Below are positions 8,814 through 19,664 of a stretch of DNA of 64,000 nucleotides, piece after piece. The notes under the pieces are model-generated. The model ran no database searches. It saw only the letters and a list, made by a program, of their open reading frames with translations, and was not told where the DNA came from. Made by a program: the position numbers and the translations under genes. Source of the DNA: Gallibacterium genomosp. 1 (GTDB lineage: Bacteria; Pseudomonadota; Gammaproteobacteria; Enterobacterales; Pasteurellaceae); contig NZ_JPXX01000003.1 of the NCBI RefSeq assembly GCF_000771875.1, positions 1 through 64,000 on the forward strand, given 5' to 3'. Within the stretch, counting starts at the first letter, position 1. Every line of letters starts with the position of its first letter.

Positions 8814-8880
8814 CACTCAAGACAAGGCTTGAGCTGGGGTGGATCAAGGGATATTCACCAACGAGGCTATCTCGGCTTTT
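8814..8880 (+). ncRNA. Structured intergenic element before hupA (candidate RNA or terminator array)
   Basis: Three hairpins follow each other: CTCAAG-ACAAGG-CTTGAG (8816-8833), GGTG...CACC (8838-8859) and CGAG-GCTAT-CTCG (8862-8874), the last followed by GCTTTTTC. The last stem plus T-run looks like a factor-independent terminator, so the element may be a small RNA, an attenuating leader of hupA, or the terminator of hemE-yjaG. I do not recognise it as a known riboswitch. The GC content is higher than in the sequence around it. Confidence 0.4.
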
Positions 8881-8944
8881 TCAAAAAATTGAAAGAGAAT
8901 CTATTCAATTTCTAAACCACAGTAAAATATAGAGGGTAATATTT

Positions 8945-9217
8945 ATGAACAAAACTGAATTAGTTGACGTAATTGCAGAAAAAACTAAGTTAAGCAAAAA
9001 GGATTCTAAAGCAGCATTAGAAGCTGCCTTAGAAGCAATTACTGAAAGCCTTAAAGCAGGTGATGCAGTACAATTAATTGGTTTCGGTACATTTAAGGTT
9101 AACCAACGTCAAGAACGTACAGGACGTAACCCACAAACCGGTAAAGAAATCAAAATCCCAGCAACTAAAGTGCCTGCATTTGTTTCCGGTAAAGCTTTAA
9201 AAGATGCTGTAAAATAA
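8945..9217 (+). CDS. hupA: DNA-binding protein HU
   Basis: Nucleoid-associated histone-like protein of 90 residues that bends and compacts DNA as a dimer. The HU/IHF signature is present: [21 protein letters not shown] at about residues 46-66, with the arm tip [13 protein letters not shown]. The N-terminus [20 protein letters not shown] is typical of HU. Single gene with a leader of about 195 bases that contains the structured element at 8814-8880, and its own terminator. Called HU-alpha from its position after yjaG; the genome may have only one HU gene. Confidence 0.96.
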   Translation: MNKTELVDVIAEKTKLSKKDSKAALEAALEAITESLKAGDAVQLIGFGTFKVNQRQERTGRNPQTGKEIKIPATKVPAFVSGKALKDAVK

Positions 9218-9231
9218 TTTTGGTGAAAAAA

Positions 9232-9261
9232 GTCGCTATTTTTTATAATAGCGGCTTTTTT
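9232..9261 (+). terminator. hupA terminator
   Basis: GTCGCTATT and AATAGCGGC pair around TTTTAT, followed by six T. It stands between convergent hupA and apaH. Confidence 0.88.
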
Positions 9262-9266
9262 AATGG

Positions 9267-10088
9267 CTAAAAATAGGCTTTTATTGCCTGTTGAGTAAAT
9301 AGTTGTTTATCTTCCCAGCGTAACATCGTTAATCTATTGCCCCAAACACAACCGGTATCTAATGCATAAATATTTTTAGGCGTTGGATAATCAACAAGGC
9401 TTGCCCAGTGACCGAATAAGATTGCTATTTGCTGATATAGTGGATTTTCTAATTCAAACCAAGGTTTTAATGGGGCTGGTGATTCATTTGGCGGTAATTT
9501 ACACTCAAATTCTAAGCGATTATCCGGATAGCAGTAACGCATACGCGTAAAAACATTAATGCTGTAACGTAAACGTTCAATGCCGCTTAAATCTTCAGAC
9601 CAGAGATCCGGTGAGTTTTGATACATTTCACGTAATAATTGTAGATAATCACCTTGTTGCAATACCTGTTCAACTTCCGCAGCACACTGTTTCGCCGTTG
9701 CCAAATTCCATTGCGGACAGATACCGGCGTGAGTAATGACGAAACCAAGATCGGAACGATCAATCAGTAAAGGCTGATGACGCAGCCAATCAATCAAGTC
9801 TTTAAAATCCGGCGCGGAAAAAATAGCATCAACATGATCTTTTGCTTTGATTTTCTTAATGCCAAAAGCGGTAGAAAGCAAATGCAGATCGTGATTGCCC
9901 AATACGGTTTGTGCTGATTTACCCAATGCTTTGACAAAACGTAGACATTCGAGAGATTTATCGCCGCGAGCGACCAGATCACCGACCAGATAGAGTTTAT
10001 CCTGTGCCGGATTAAAATGAACTTGTTGTAACAGCAGTTGCAGTTCATCAAAACAACCTTGTAAATCACCAACAATATAGGTCGCCAT
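9267..10088 (-). CDS. apaH: Diadenosine tetraphosphatase ApaH
   Basis: Splits Ap4A symmetrically to two ADP, and in E. coli removes Np4-type RNA caps. The protein is 273 residues. It is a metallophosphatase with the motifs GDLQGCFDE (about residues 6-14), [10 protein letters not shown] (about 35) and GNHDLHLL (about 65). The open frame extends 37 codons further upstream, but that extension overlaps yrbG. The ATG at 10088 has a strong GAAGGGGGA ribosome site. It lies 16 bases after the yrbG-like gene and belongs to the surA-rsmA-yrbG-apaH cluster. E. coli has apaG before apaH; it is absent here. Confidence 0.95.
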   Translation of the reverse strand: MATYIVGDLQGCFDELQLLLQQVHFNPAQDKLYLVGDLVARGDKSLECLRFVKALGKSAQTVLGNHDLHLLSTAFGIKKIKAKDHVDAIFSAPDFKDLIDWLRHQPLLIDRSDLGFVITHAGICPQWNLATAKQCAAEVEQVLQQGDYLQLLREMYQNSPDLWSEDLSGIERLRYSINVFTRMRYCYPDNRLEFECKLPPNESPAPLKPWFELENPLYQQIAILFGHWASLVDYPTPKNIYALDTGCVWGNRLTMLRWEDKQLFTQQAIKAYF

Positions 10089-10104
10089 AAATTCCCCCTT
10101 CTCT

Positions 10105-11058
10105 TTATAGTGTAATGAGTAAATAAGCGAGGTAGATAAAATAAGTTGCGAGCAATATCGCACCTTCACTTCGGGATATTTTTCTGCCTGTTGATGCAAA
10201 TAGCCAAAGTAAGAGCATACTGATAATCAGCATTGCGAAATCAAGATAAGAAATATCACCGACAGCAAGCGGAAATACGCTTGAACAGGCACCCATCACG
10301 AAGAATATATTGAAAATATTGCTGCCGACAACGTTACCAATTGCCAGATCGGAACTTCCTTTTTTAGCAGCAAAAACAGATGTAGCCAATTCAGGAAGTG
10401 AAGTACCGCCGGCAACAATGGTTAAACCGATGACAGCATCACTGACCCCGAAATTTTGTGCGATTTGAATCGCGCCGGAAACAAAGAAATCGCCGCCGAT
10501 AATTAATACCGCTAGACCAATCAGCAGATAGAATCCAATTTTTAATGAAGAGAGCGGTGTAGTTTCATCCTGTTCACTTTCCTCTGATTGATCCTGCTTG
10601 GCATTAGCAAAGGTATAACTTAGGAAAATAGCGAAAAACAGCAATAAAATTAAGCCATCACCACGCGAAATAAAGTCGATCGCTTGATTGTTTAGTAAAC
10701 GATCAAAACAGAGAAAAATGAAAGCTAACGAGGCTAACAGCGCAAAAGGGATCTCTTTTTTAACCGAACTTGCTTTGATCATAATAGGTGAGGCGAGCGC
10801 ACTGGCACCGACAATAACCAAAGTATTAAATAGGTTGCTGCCAATAATATTGCCGACAGAAACACCGGAATTACCTTTTAATGCCCCCCAGAAGCTGGTA
10901 ATGAATTCAGGCAGTGAAGTACCGAAAGCAACAATGGTTAAACCAATAATTAACTCATTAATTTGAAAACGGCGAGCAACGGCAATAGCGCCATCAGTGA
11001 AACGATCAGCACCCCAAAGAATGCCGACAATGCCGATCAATAACGTAATATATTCCAT
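10105..11058 (-). CDS. yrbG: Calcium/sodium antiporter, YrbG family
   Basis: Inner-membrane cation exchanger of 317 residues. It has the two repeated alpha signatures of the CaCA family: [18 protein letters not shown] (about residues 46-63) and [19 protein letters not shown] (about 222-240), each followed by the GN(I/V)(I/V)GSNLFN-type motif. About ten transmembrane segments can be read in two halves joined by an acidic loop ([12 protein letters not shown]). Its start overlaps the rsmA stop as TAATG, so translation is coupled. Its place between rsmA and apaH differs from E. coli. Confidence 0.92.
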   Translation of the reverse strand: MEYITLLIGIVGILWGADRFTDGAIAVARRFQINELIIGLTIVAFGTSLPEFITSFWGALKGNSGVSVGNIIGSNLFNTLVIVGASALASPIMIKASSVKKEIPFALLASLAFIFLCFDRLLNNQAIDFISRGDGLILLLFFAIFLSYTFANAKQDQSEESEQDETTPLSSLKIGFYLLIGLAVLIIGGDFFVSGAIQIAQNFGVSDAVIGLTIVAGGTSLPELATSVFAAKKGSSDLAIGNVVGSNIFNIFFVMGACSSVFPLAVGDISYLDFAMLIISMLLLWLFASTGRKISRSEGAILLATYFIYLAYLLITL

Positions 11059-11906
11059 TATTCTTCCTCATCTTGATTGACAGTTCCGGCATCGGCAAGC
11101 GGTGGATTATCGGCAAGCCAATTGGCGAGGCGAGCGTAATCGGCAATAGTGAGATTTTCTGCACGATCGGTCAGTTTAATACCTAATTCTGTAAGTTGTT
11201 CAGCTGTAAAGAGATCCATCAATGAATTTCTTAAAGTTTTACGACGTTGATTAAATGCTTGGGTACAAACGCGGTTTAACCAGTAAAGATCTTTTACTGG
11301 ATGAGGCAATACTTTATGGGGAACTAAGCGTACAACGGCGGAATCTACTTTGGGAGCAGGTTTGAAAGCTGATGGGGGAACTTCCAATACAGGAATAACT
11401 TGGCAGAAATATTGAGCCATAATGGTTAAGCGACCGTATGCTTTACTATTTGGGCCTGCACATAAACGGTTTACCACCTCTTTTTGCAGCATAAAGTGCA
11501 TATCTTGAATGACATCGTGATATTGAAAAAGGTGAAACATCAAAGGTGTTGAAATGTTATAAGGCAAATTGCCGAAAATTCGTAATGGTTTCTCTGCCTG
11601 CTGTGCTAATTGTTGAAAATCAAAACGCATTACGTCTTGCTCAATAACGGTCAATTTTTGATGTAAAAACGGATGGTGGCGTAATCTTTCTGCTAAATCA
11701 CGATCCAATTCGATCACGGTTAAATGTTCAATTTGTTCAGCAACCGGTTCGGTTAAGGCACCGAGACCGGGACCAATTTCGATGAGAAAATCATTTGCTT
11801 GCGGATTAATCGCAGCAACAATACTTTGAATAATTTGATCATCGTGTAAAAAGTTTTGCCCGAAACGTTTTCGTGCCGTATGTCCTAAATGTGTTTTTGA
11901 ATTCAT
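11058..11906 (-). CDS. rsmA: 16S rRNA dimethyladenosine methyltransferase RsmA (KsgA)
   Basis: Dimethylates two adjacent adenines in the 3'-terminal hairpin of 16S rRNA, late in 30S assembly. The protein is 282 residues. SAM-binding motif I reads [12 protein letters not shown] (about residue 45), and the catalytic NLPYNIS motif lies at about 115. The N-terminal [10 protein letters not shown] is typical. An in-frame TTG one codon upstream is too close to the GGAG ribosome site, so the ATG at 11906 is preferred. It follows surA, as in most gamma-proteobacteria, but without pdxA. Confidence 0.97.
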   Translation of the reverse strand: MNSKTHLGHTARKRFGQNFLHDDQIIQSIVAAINPQANDFLIEIGPGLGALTEPVAEQIEHLTVIELDRDLAERLRHHPFLHQKLTVIEQDVMRFDFQQLAQQAEKPLRIFGNLPYNISTPLMFHLFQYHDVIQDMHFMLQKEVVNRLCAGPNSKAYGRLTIMAQYFCQVIPVLEVPPSAFKPAPKVDSAVVRLVPHKVLPHPVKDLYWLNRVCTQAFNQRRKTLRNSLMDLFTAEQLTELGIKLTDRAENLTIADYARLANWLADNPPLADAGTVNQDEEE

Positions 11907-11995
11907 CAAAATCTCCTCAATAGTTGGAATCTTGCTGTTGGTGGCGACAGAATGTATTTATTGTTGTTTTAGCAAGTTGTTTTCTAGAAAAAATA

Positions 11996-12016
11996 ACCGC
12001 ACACAGTGTGTGCGGT
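11996..12016. terminator. Palindromic hairpin between surA and rsmA
   Basis: ACCGCACAC and GTGTGCGGT form nine perfect pairs around AGT. It resembles, but does not match, a paired uptake signal (GTGTGCGGT instead of AAGTGCGGT). There is a run of A before it but no long T-run on the outgoing strand, so it may only weaken read-through from surA. Confidence 0.5.
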
Positions 12017-12058
12017 CGCTATTATAACTAAATCGCTTAGTGTTGAATAACCGAGCAA

Positions 12059-13000
12059 TTATTTTTGTAAAATCTTAATATCGGCTGATTTTCTCAATGT
12101 TTTCACCCAATCTTTAGAGGCTTCCATTGCTTGTTGATTAACTACTTGCTGATAGGCCTTTTGCATATAGGCTTCTTTAGTTTTATCCCCTTCACGTTTA
12201 TCGACAACTTCTAGAATATGCCAACCATATTGGGTTTTAAACGGCTGAGAGATCACACCTTTTTTGCTATTTTTTATCATTGCTTGAAATTCCGGATCAT
12301 ATACTTCAGGGAAATTCCAACCTAAACTCCCACCGTTAGCTCCGGAAAGGTAATCTTTTGAGTAAGATTTTGCTGCAGCGGCAAAAGTGGTTTTACCTGC
12401 GATAATATCACTACGCAAATCAGATAATTGTTTTTTGGCTTGAGCATCATTTAATAGAGGATTTGTCTTTATAAGGATATGGCTGACAAGATATTGTGGA
12501 GATTTTACAGTCTGCAATGTACCTTTTTGCTTTGCTTCATTGTACATCTGCATACCCAATTTTTCTATTTGTTCACGTGAAACAGAGATACTTTCGTTTA
12601 TTGCTTTATTACGAACTTCTCCCATAATAATTTGGTGGGCAATCTGTTGACGGAACTTTGCTTCACCGATTCCCTGATAATCTAATGCATCGAGGAATTG
12701 CCCATAAGTTAAGCCATTCTCATTGGCAATTTGGTGCATAATTTGTTGAATTTGTTGTTGAGATACATTGATGTTTGCATCTTTAATTGCTTTTTGTACT
12801 AACATATCGTCAATGATATCATCCAGTGCGGCTGCACGATTGGCTTCAGTATTGGCGCGTTTACCCAAAGCCTGTTTAACTTGACTATTTAATATAGGAG
12901 TACCGTTAACAGTTGCTACAACTTTTTCTACGGCATAGCTTGTTGATGCTAATGATAAACAGCCTGTTAAAAGTAAAAATTTGATCCATTTTGTTTTCAT
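12059..13000 (-). CDS. surA: Periplasmic chaperone / peptidyl-prolyl isomerase SurA, single-parvulin form
   Basis: Helps outer-membrane proteins reach the BAM complex. The protein is 313 residues with a signal peptide (MKTKWIKFLLLTGCLSLAST, cleaved after SYA at about 23). The SurA N-terminal chaperone domain covers about 25-150 and one parvulin domain about 165-270 (YLVSHILIKT...GGSLGWNFPEV...PFKTQYGWHILEV). E. coli SurA has two parvulin domains and about 428 residues; the shorter form is typical of Pasteurellaceae. It heads the cluster with rsmA. lptD is not in front of it here. Confidence 0.93.
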   Translation of the reverse strand: MKTKWIKFLLLTGCLSLASTSYAVEKVVATVNGTPILNSQVKQALGKRANTEANRAAALDDIIDDMLVQKAIKDANINVSQQQIQQIMHQIANENGLTYGQFLDALDYQGIGEAKFRQQIAHQIIMGEVRNKAINESISVSREQIEKLGMQMYNEAKQKGTLQTVKSPQYLVSHILIKTNPLLNDAQAKKQLSDLRSDIIAGKTTFAAAAKSYSKDYLSGANGGSLGWNFPEVYDPEFQAMIKNSKKGVISQPFKTQYGWHILEVVDKREGDKTKEAYMQKAYQQVVNQQAMEASKDWVKTLRKSADIKILQK

Positions 13001-13074
13001 AACCTATTGTCCTATTTGCTATATTTTGTACTGTGTTCCGTTTCACATTAGATGACGAAATTAAAAAAAGGTTC

Positions 13075-13614
13075 TTAATCGTTCCTTATTAAATCCACTT
13101 GATAACAGCCATCATATTTCATTGTTTTCACTTGTATCTGTTCCTGTCTTGAAGTAGGGATATTTTTACCAACATAATCGGCACGAATAGGCAGTTCACG
13201 ATGCCCTCTATCAACAAAAATTACCAGTTCGATTTTTGCAGCCCTACCGAAATCAATCAGTGCATCCAATGCCGCACGAATAGTTCGACCGGTAAATAAT
13301 ACATCATCCACTAGGATAACTTTTTTATTTTGAATATTAATGGCTTCCGAAGCACCGTGATAAACCGGAGATTCGCTCGCTTCAGCATATTGCAAATCGT
13401 CACGATAAAAAGTGATGTCCAGTTCCATATAGGGTAGGATTATGCCGGTCAGCTGCGCAATTTTCTGCCGTAAAAGATCGGCAATTTCAGCGCCTCTACG
13501 GCGAATACCCACGATGATTAAATCATCCAATGTTTGGTGTTTTTCAATAATTTCATGGGAGATACGTGAGATCGTACGAAAAAACTGGCTTTCATCGATA
13601 ATCACTTTTTCCAT
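13075..13614 (-). CDS. pyrR: PyrR-type uracil phosphoribosyltransferase / pyrimidine regulator
   Basis: The 179-residue protein belongs to the type I phosphoribosyltransferases. The PRPP-binding motif VILVDDVLFTGRTIRAALDA lies at about residues 98-117. The PyrR-type N-terminus (IIVGIRRRGAEIADLL) and C-terminal VDRGHRELPIRADYVGKN are present. In Gram-positive bacteria PyrR binds pyr mRNA; in Pasteurellaceae the RNA target is not clear, and uracil salvage may be its main work. I found no obvious PyrR-binding anti-antiterminator loop in its leader. It lies downstream of a purine permease on the same strand, separated by a terminator. Confidence 0.93.
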   Translation of the reverse strand: MEKVIIDESQFFRTISRISHEIIEKHQTLDDLIIVGIRRRGAEIADLLRQKIAQLTGIILPYMELDITFYRDDLQYAEASESPVYHGASEAINIQNKKVILVDDVLFTGRTIRAALDALIDFGRAAKIELVIFVDRGHRELPIRADYVGKNIPTSRQEQIQVKTMKYDGCYQVDLIRND

Positions 13615-13669
13615 AAATAAAGTAACCTTCTAATTAGGATAGAACAGAGTTAAAAATAGCATAAAATTA

Positions 13670-13679
13670 GCGTTAACGC
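13670..13679. promoter_or_regulatory. GCGTTAACGC palindrome before pyrR
   Basis: A perfect 10-bp palindrome lies 56 bases before the pyrR start, between the permease terminator and the gene. It could be an operator; no known consensus fits well. This is only an observation. Confidence 0.3.
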
Positions 13680-13706
13680 ACATTGAAAACCTATTTTTCA
13701 AAGAAA

Positions 13707-13737
13707 ATTAGGTTTTGTCGAAATGACAAAACCTAAT
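13707..13737 (-). terminator. Terminator of the purine permease gene
   Basis: Arms ATTAGGTTTTGTC and GACAAAACCTAAT (13 pairs) surround GAAAT. On the minus strand the stem is followed by a T-rich run. It separates ghxP from pyrR. Confidence 0.85.
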
Positions 13738-13745
13738 AGTTCAGA

Positions 13746-15065
13746 TTAGATAGCCCAGTGGCCGGCATAGAATATCACTAAAATGATCGCAATAATGACT
13801 GTACCAAGGTTGAGTTTACGCCATTCGCCGGCAATGATTCGTCCGATAACTAAAGAGGCGAAACCTAACATAATGCCGGTAACGATATTGGCGGTTAAGA
13901 CGATAAATACCGCACAGATTAAACCACTCATTGCAGCGACAAAATCATTGAAATCCAATTTAGCAACATTGCTCAACATTAATAGACCAACATACATCAA
14001 TGCTGGTGCCGTGGCATAACCGGGTACTAGAGCAGCTAGTGGTTGGAAGAATAACATTAATAAGAATAATAAACCGACAACAATGGCAGTAATACCAGTT
14101 TTACCTCCAGCAGCAGTGCCGGCTGCTGATTCAATATAAACGGCTGCAGGTGCGGTGCCGAATAAGCCGGAGAACAAACTGCTTAATGAGTCTGACGTCA
14201 AGGCTTTGCCACCGTTAATGATTTGCCCATCTTTATCCAAAAGATTGGCTTGACCGGCAACAGCTCGAATGGTACCGGTTGCATCAAAAACAGCTGTCAT
14301 TACTAAGGCGAACACTGCCGGTAAAACCATTGGTTGCAATGCACCGGCGATATCCAACTGTAAGAAATGAGAGGTTTCACCGAAAGAAGGCAATTTGAAA
14401 ATTTGACCGGAAAATTTAACATTAGGATCGAAAATTAAACCGATAATGGTGATGGCGATAATCACTAACAGAATGCCACCTTTTACTTTCAAACGTTCCA
14501 AACCGATAATGGCGGCAAGACCGATCAAAGCCATCATTACTGGGAAAGAGGTGAAATCACCTAATTTAACCGGTAAACCGGCATCATTACCGACCACCAA
14601 ACCTACACCGTTCGCAGCAATCAAAAGCAGGAATAGACCGATTCCGATACCGGCACCGTGCGCGATACTGGCTGGCAGATTACGTAAAATCCAAGCACGA
14701 ATACCGGTGGCGGAAATTAATGTAAAGACAACCCCCATTAAGAAAACGGCACCCAATGCCACCGGAATACTGACTTGTTGCCCAAGCACTAAGCTAAAAG
14801 CGGTAAAGGCGGTTAATGAGATTGCCACGCCGATAGCCATCGGCGCATTTGCCCAAAAACCGATAAGAATTGAACCTAAACCTGTTACTAAACAGGTCGC
14901 AATAAAGACGGATTCAGCGGAAAAACCGGCGTTACTTAACATTCCCGGCACAACAATAACGGAATAAACCATTGCTAAGAATGTTGTGAGCCCAGCAATA
15001 ATTTCTTGGCGTAAAGAACTTTTGCGGGCGGAGAGTTCAAAACGCTGTTCAAGCATATTAGACAT
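13746..15065 (-). CDS. ghxP: Guanine/hypoxanthine permease, NCS2 (AzgA-like) family
   Basis: Proton-coupled purine-base uptake permease of the inner membrane, 439 residues with about 12-14 membrane segments. It is strikingly similar to E. coli GhxP (YjcD): [20 protein letters not shown] near the N-terminus, [15 protein letters not shown] at about 84, [20 protein letters not shown] at about 259 and [18 protein letters not shown] at about 310. Substrate is inferred from that similarity. A PurR operator lies 78 bases before the start, which fits purine-controlled expression. Monocistronic with its own terminator. Confidence 0.9.
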   Translation of the reverse strand: MSNMLEQRFELSARKSSLRQEIIAGLTTFLAMVYSVIVVPGMLSNAGFSAESVFIATCLVTGLGSILIGFWANAPMAIGVAISLTAFTAFSLVLGQQVSIPVALGAVFLMGVVFTLISATGIRAWILRNLPASIAHGAGIGIGLFLLLIAANGVGLVVGNDAGLPVKLGDFTSFPVMMALIGLAAIIGLERLKVKGGILLVIIAITIIGLIFDPNVKFSGQIFKLPSFGETSHFLQLDIAGALQPMVLPAVFALVMTAVFDATGTIRAVAGQANLLDKDGQIINGGKALTSDSLSSLFSGLFGTAPAAVYIESAAGTAAGGKTGITAIVVGLLFLLMLFFQPLAALVPGYATAPALMYVGLLMLSNVAKLDFNDFVAAMSGLICAVFIVLTANIVTGIMLGFASLVIGRIIAGEWRKLNLGTVIIAIILVIFYAGHWAI

Positions 15066-15142
15066 TGAAATACCTTAAATTATAACGAAAGGAAAATAGG
15101 GGAAGAATTTTACCTGAGTCGGCGACAATCTACTATTAAAAA

Positions 15143-15158
15143 ATGCAAACGTTTGCGT
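15143..15158 (-). promoter_or_regulatory. PurR operator before ghxP
   Basis: ATGCAAACGTTTGCGT contains the perfect palindrome GCAAACGTTTGC and matches the E. coli PurR box (consensus ACGCAAACGTTTTCGT) at nearly all positions. It lies in the 151-bp gap upstream of ghxP, downstream of the carB terminator. Repression of ghxP when hypoxanthine or guanine is present is inferred. Confidence 0.85.
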
Positions 15159-15172
15159 TTTTTTGGAAATAA

Positions 15173-15209
15173 AACGCCTTACCCGCTAAAGGCAGCAAGG
15201 TAAGGCGTT
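15173..15209 (-). terminator. carAB terminator
   Basis: AACGCCTTAC and GTAAGGCGTT pair perfectly around a 17-base loop, seven bases past the carB stop. The outgoing minus strand continues with TTTATTTCC. Confidence 0.75.
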
Positions 15210-15216
15210 ATTGATT

Positions 15217-18200
15217 CTAGCCCTGTAATGAATAGATATTTAATTGATCAAGTTTGTGTAAGCCGTTTGCCAAAGCGGTAGCACCGTTCATTGTGGTCAA
15301 CACCATCACTTTATGCTGCAAAGCGCTACGGCGAATAGAATGGCTATCAGCAACAGATTCCGGTTTGCCGTCAACAGTGTTGATAACCAGTGCAATTTCA
15401 CCGTTCTTAATTGCATCAACAATGTGCGGGCGACCTTCACGAACTTTATTCACGTGTTGAACAATAATACCTTGTTCGGCAAGGAATTTAGCAGTGCCGT
15501 AAGTTGCGCATAAACCGAAGCCAAGTGCTTGTAATTGTTTGACTACAGTCAATAAACGTTGTTTATCCTGATCGGCAACAGATAGGAACACTTTTCCTCC
15601 GTGAGGGATATGTTCACCAGCACCAAGTTGTGCTTTGATAAAGGCTTCAGCAAAAGTTTCACCTACGCCCATTACTTCGCCAGTCGAACGCATTTCAGGG
15701 CCTAAAATAGTGTCTACTCCCGGGAACTTGATAAATGGGAACACTGCTTCTTTAACTGCAAATTTTTCCGGAATCACTTCTTTTTTAATATTTTGCTCTG
15801 CTAAGGAAATACCTGCCATAACGCGTGCAGCGATTTTAGCTAAAGGTACGCCGGTAGCTTTACTAACGAAAGGAACTGTACGAGAGGCACGTGGATTAAC
15901 TTCAAGCACATAAATAGTGTCGCCTTTAACGGCAAATTGAACGTTCATCAACCCGACCACTTTTAAAGCAAATGCCATTTCAGTGGTCTGACGGCGGATC
16001 TCATCCTGAATTTGTTGGCTCAAAGAATATGCAGGAAGAGAACAAGCGGAGTCGCCACTATGGATACCAGCCTGTTCAACGTGCTGCATAATACCGCCAA
16101 TAACAACTTGTTTCCCATCGCAAATACAGTCGACATCGACTTCGATTGCATTATCGAGGAAATGATCCAGTAAAATCGGACTATCATCAGAAACCTGTAC
16201 GGCTTCGCGGATATATTTATTAAGTTCATCTACGTTGTAAACAATTTGCATTGCACGGCCACCTAAAACATAAGACGGACGCACAACTAAAGGATAACCG
16301 ACTTCGTCAGCTAATTTTACGGCTTCTTCTGCATTTTTTGCCGTGTGGTTAGATGGCTGTTTTAATTTCAGATCATTTAAGATCTGTTGGAAACGTTGTC
16401 TATCCTCTGCTGCATCAATGCTGTCGGCAGATGTTCCAATAATATTGACGCCGTTTTGTTGCAATTTATTGGCTAGTTTTAGTGGGGTTTGACCACCATA
16501 ATGCACGATTACGCCATACGGGTTTTCAATGTGAATAATCTCTAAAACATCTTCAAGTGTTAGCGGTTCAAAATAGAGACGATCAGAAGTATCGAAATCA
16601 GTAGAAACGGTTTCCGGATTACAGTTAACCATAATAGTTTCAAAACCACTTTCTCGCAAGGCAAGAGCGGCGTGTACACAGCAATAATCGAATTCGATTC
16701 CTTGACCGATACGATTTGGACCACCTCCCAAAATCATAATCTTTTTACGATTTGATGGGGTAGCTTCACACTCTTCTTCATAGCAAGAGTAGAGGTAAGC
16801 CGTATCTGAATTAAATTCACCTGCACAGGTATCAACACGTTTGTAAACTGGATGTAGATTGAATTGATTACGGCGTGTTCTCACATCACTTTCACTAGTT
16901 TTAGTTAATTGCCCAATACGTTTATCGGAGAAACCTTTTCGTTTTAAACGGCGCAACTCAGCGTAGTCTAATTGATCCAATGTTTTTTGTTCTAGTGTCA
17001 ACTCTTCTTGTACAAGATCTTGAATTTGTCGTAAGAACCACGGATCAATTTTAGTGTAACGATAAACCTCATCTAATGACCAACCTAAACCAAAAGCATC
17101 TGCAACATAGAGTAGGCGTTCAGGGCCAGGATTAGAAATTTCGTGACGTAATTTTTCATTATCTTCTGAACGTAAATTAAATCCGCAAATGCCTGTTTCT
17201 AAACCACGCAATGCTTTTTGTAAACTTTCTTGGAAAGTACGCCCCATTGCCATCACTTCACCGACAGATTTCATTTGCGTGGTTAAACGGTCATCTGCTT
17301 GTGGGAATTTTTCAAAGGCGAAACGTGGTACTTTAGTAACAACATAATCAATTGAAGGCTCAAATGATGACGGAATTAATCCGCCAGTGATGTCATTGCG
17401 TAACTCGTTTAATGTGTAACCGACCGCTAATTTAGCCGCTACTTTGGCAATCGGGAATCCTGTTGCTTTTGAAGCAAGTGCAGAAGAGCGGCTAACACGA
17501 GGATTCATTTCGATCACAATCATTTCGCCGTTTTCAGGATTGATAGCAAATTGTACATTTGAACCACCGGTATCTACACCAATTTCGCGTAACACCGCAA
17601 GGCTTGCATTACGCATAATTTGGTATTCTTTATCAGTGAGAGTTTGTGCCGGAGCAACGGTAATTGAGTCTCCAGTGTGTACTCCCATTGGGTCGAGATT
17701 TTCAATGGAGCAAACAATAATACAGTTATCTGCTTTATCACGTACTACTTCCATTTCATACTCTTTCCAGCCTAACACCGATTGCTCAATTAATAGTTCG
17801 TGAGTTGGGGAGGCATCAAATCCACGTTCACAAATAGCTTGAAATTCTTCCCGATTATAAGCGATACCACCACCAGAACCGCCCATTGTGAATGACGGAC
17901 GAATTAAGGTTGGAAATCCAACTTGTTCCTGAGCTTGCCACGCTTCAGCAAAGGTGTGGCAAATGAATGATTTTGGCGTATGTAAACCGATTTTCGCCAT
18001 TGCTTCTTTAAAACGACCGCGATCTTCTGCTTTATCAATTGCATCTTCAGTCGCACCGATTAATTCCACATTATATTTTTGTAAGATACCGTTTTTGGAA
18101 AGATCTAATGCGCAGTTCAATGCAGTTTGTCCGCCCATTGTCGGCAAAATGGCATCCGGGCGCTCTTTGGCGATAATTTGTTCCACTGTTTGCCAACGAA

Positions 18201-18405
18201 TTGGCTCAATGTAGGTAACATCAGCCATATTCGGGTCGGTCATAATGGTTGCTGGATTTGAGTTAACAAGGATAACTTTATATCCTTCTTCACGCAATGC
18301 TTTACAGGCTTGTGCACCGGAATAGTCAAATTCACACGCCTGCCCGATAACGATTGGACCGGCACCGATAATTAATATTGTTTTAATGTCTGTGCGTTTT
18401 GGCAT
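15217..18405 (-). CDS. carB: Carbamoyl-phosphate synthase large subunit CarB
   Basis: Makes carbamoyl phosphate from bicarbonate, ammonia and two ATP, for pyrimidine and arginine synthesis. At 1062 residues it is close to the usual 1073. Two homologous ATP-grasp halves are visible: [20 protein letters not shown] at about residues 12-31 and [20 protein letters not shown] in the second half. Metal-binding [18 protein letters not shown] and [18 protein letters not shown] also repeat. The C-terminal MGS-like allosteric domain (about 935-1062) is present. It lies 26 bases after carA. Confidence 0.99.
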   Translation of the reverse strand: MPKRTDIKTILIIGAGPIVIGQACEFDYSGAQACKALREEGYKVILVNSNPATIMTDPNMADVTYIEPIRWQTVEQIIAKERPDAILPTMGGQTALNCALDLSKNGILQKYNVELIGATEDAIDKAEDRGRFKEAMAKIGLHTPKSFICHTFAEAWQAQEQVGFPTLIRPSFTMGGSGGGIAYNREEFQAICERGFDASPTHELLIEQSVLGWKEYEMEVVRDKADNCIIVCSIENLDPMGVHTGDSITVAPAQTLTDKEYQIMRNASLAVLREIGVDTGGSNVQFAINPENGEMIVIEMNPRVSRSSALASKATGFPIAKVAAKLAVGYTLNELRNDITGGLIPSSFEPSIDYVVTKVPRFAFEKFPQADDRLTTQMKSVGEVMAMGRTFQESLQKALRGLETGICGFNLRSEDNEKLRHEISNPGPERLLYVADAFGLGWSLDEVYRYTKIDPWFLRQIQDLVQEELTLEQKTLDQLDYAELRRLKRKGFSDKRIGQLTKTSESDVRTRRNQFNLHPVYKRVDTCAGEFNSDTAYLYSCYEEECEATPSNRKKIMILGGGPNRIGQGIEFDYCCVHAALALRESGFETIMVNCNPETVSTDFDTSDRLYFEPLTLEDVLEIIHIENPYGVIVHYGGQTPLKLANKLQQNGVNIIGTSADSIDAAEDRQRFQQILNDLKLKQPSNHTAKNAEEAVKLADEVGYPLVVRPSYVLGGRAMQIVYNVDELNKYIREAVQVSDDSPILLDHFLDNAIEVDVDCICDGKQVVIGGIMQHVEQAGIHSGDSACSLPAYSLSQQIQDEIRRQTTEMAFALKVVGLMNVQFAVKGDTIYVLEVNPRASRTVPFVSKATGVPLAKIAARVMAGISLAEQNIKKEVIPEKFAVKEAVFPFIKFPGVDTILGPEMRSTGEVMGVGETFAEAFIKAQLGAGEHIPHGGKVFLSVADQDKQRLLTVVKQLQALGFGLCATYGTAKFLAEQGIIVQHVNKVREGRPHIVDAIKNGEIALVINTVDGKPESVADSHSIRRSALQHKVMVLTTMNGATALANGLHKLDQLNIYSLQG

Positions 18406-18431
18406 AATTTATTTTTCACCCATTTTACTGA

Positions 18432-19589
18432 TTAACGTGTCACATAAGAAGTTGCTGTTTGTGTATGGCTTGCAATATCCATTTTGTGAATAAATTTATC
18501 AAAGAGATAAGCAACATCGTGCGGACCTGGGCTGGCTTCTGGATGACCTTGGAACGAAAATGCGGCTTGTGTTGTCAATTCAATTCCTTGAACCGAACCA
18601 TCGAACAGAGAACGATGTGTGATGCGAACATTATTTGGCAGACTATCAGCATCCACTTCAAAACCGTGATTTTGACTGGTAATTAATACTTTTTTGTTAT
18701 CTAAGTCTTCAACAGGATGGTTTCCGCCGTGATGACCAAATGCCATTTTTTTTGTTTTCCCGCCAACAGCTAAACTGAGTAATTGATGTCCTAAACAGAT
18801 ACCGAAAATAGGTTTTTTACTTTCTAATAATTGACGGATAGCAATAATGGCGTATTCACAAGGTTCAGGATCGCCAGGGCCGTTAGAAAGAAAAATGCCA
18901 TCCGGATTAAGTGCTAGCACTTCACTAGCTTGGGTATCTGCAGGAACAACCGTAATATGACAACCACGTTCCGCCAACATTCTGAGAATATTCCGTTTAA
19001 CGCCGAAATCATAAGCGACAACGTGAAAACGGTAATGTTGTTGTTGAGGATAACCTATGCCAAGCTGCCAAACACATTCAGTCCATTCATAACTATTTTT
19101 ACAAGTTACCTCTTTAGCGAGGTCTTTACCTGCCATTGAACCGAAACTTTGTGCTAGAGTTAATGCTTTTTGTTCATCAATTTCACCTGCCATAATGCAA
19201 CCAGACATTGCACCTTTGTCTCGTAATAGACGAGTTAAGCGGCGAGTATCAATATCTGCAATTGCGACTACATTATTTTGCAGTAAATATTGATGCAAAG
19301 ACATTTCACTGCGGAAGTTACTGTGTAAGAGTGGCAGATCACGAATAATTAAGCCAGCAGCGTAAACTGCATCGGATTCTACATCTTCGCTGTTGGCACC
19401 GGTATTGCCGATATGTGGATAGGTTAAGGTAACAATTTGTTTTGTGTATGAAGGATCAGTGAGGATTTCCTGATAACCAGTCATTGAAGTATTAAAAACC
19501 ACTTCACCTATGGTATGTCCTAGTGCGCCAATGGCTTTACCTCGGAAAACAGAACCGTCAGCGAGGACGAGGATAGCTTGTTCAGACAT
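18432..19589 (-). CDS. carA: Carbamoyl-phosphate synthase small (glutaminase) subunit CarA
   Basis: Hydrolyses glutamine and channels ammonia to CarB. The protein is 385 residues. The class I glutamine amidotransferase domain has the nucleophile motif [12 protein letters not shown] (Cys at about 271) and the His-x-Glu of [17 protein letters not shown] one codon upstream is possible, but the ATG at 19589 has better spacing to AGGAG. The long leader carries a folded segment (19665-19724) and tandem ArgR boxes lie further upstream. Confidence 0.98.
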   Translation of the reverse strand: MSEQAILVLADGSVFRGKAIGALGHTIGEVVFNTSMTGYQEILTDPSYTKQIVTLTYPHIGNTGANSEDVESDAVYAAGLIIRDLPLLHSNFRSEMSLHQYLLQNNVVAIADIDTRRLTRLLRDKGAMSGCIMAGEIDEQKALTLAQSFGSMAGKDLAKEVTCKNSYEWTECVWQLGIGYPQQQHYRFHVVAYDFGVKRNILRMLAERGCHITVVPADTQASEVLALNPDGIFLSNGPGDPEPCEYAIIAIRQLLESKKPIFGICLGHQLLSLAVGGKTKKMAFGHHGGNHPVEDLDNKKVLITSQNHGFEVDADSLPNNVRITHRSLFDGSVQGIELTTQAAFSFQGHPEASPGPHDVAYLFDKFIHKMDIASHTQTATSYVTR

Positions 19590-19664
19590 CAATTACTCCT
19601 AAATAATTTTATGTGTTAGGTTGAACACTTACGAATGCTCATTAACCACAACTTAGATCAAATG

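Noticed and set aside
13075-13614. PyrR-controlled attenuator in front of pyrR
   Set aside because: No anti-antiterminator loop or terminator was seen in its leader; the nearby hairpin belongs to ghxP.
15313-15513. Antisense open frames within carB
   Set aside because: They are shadows of the long carB gene without ribosome sites or family features.
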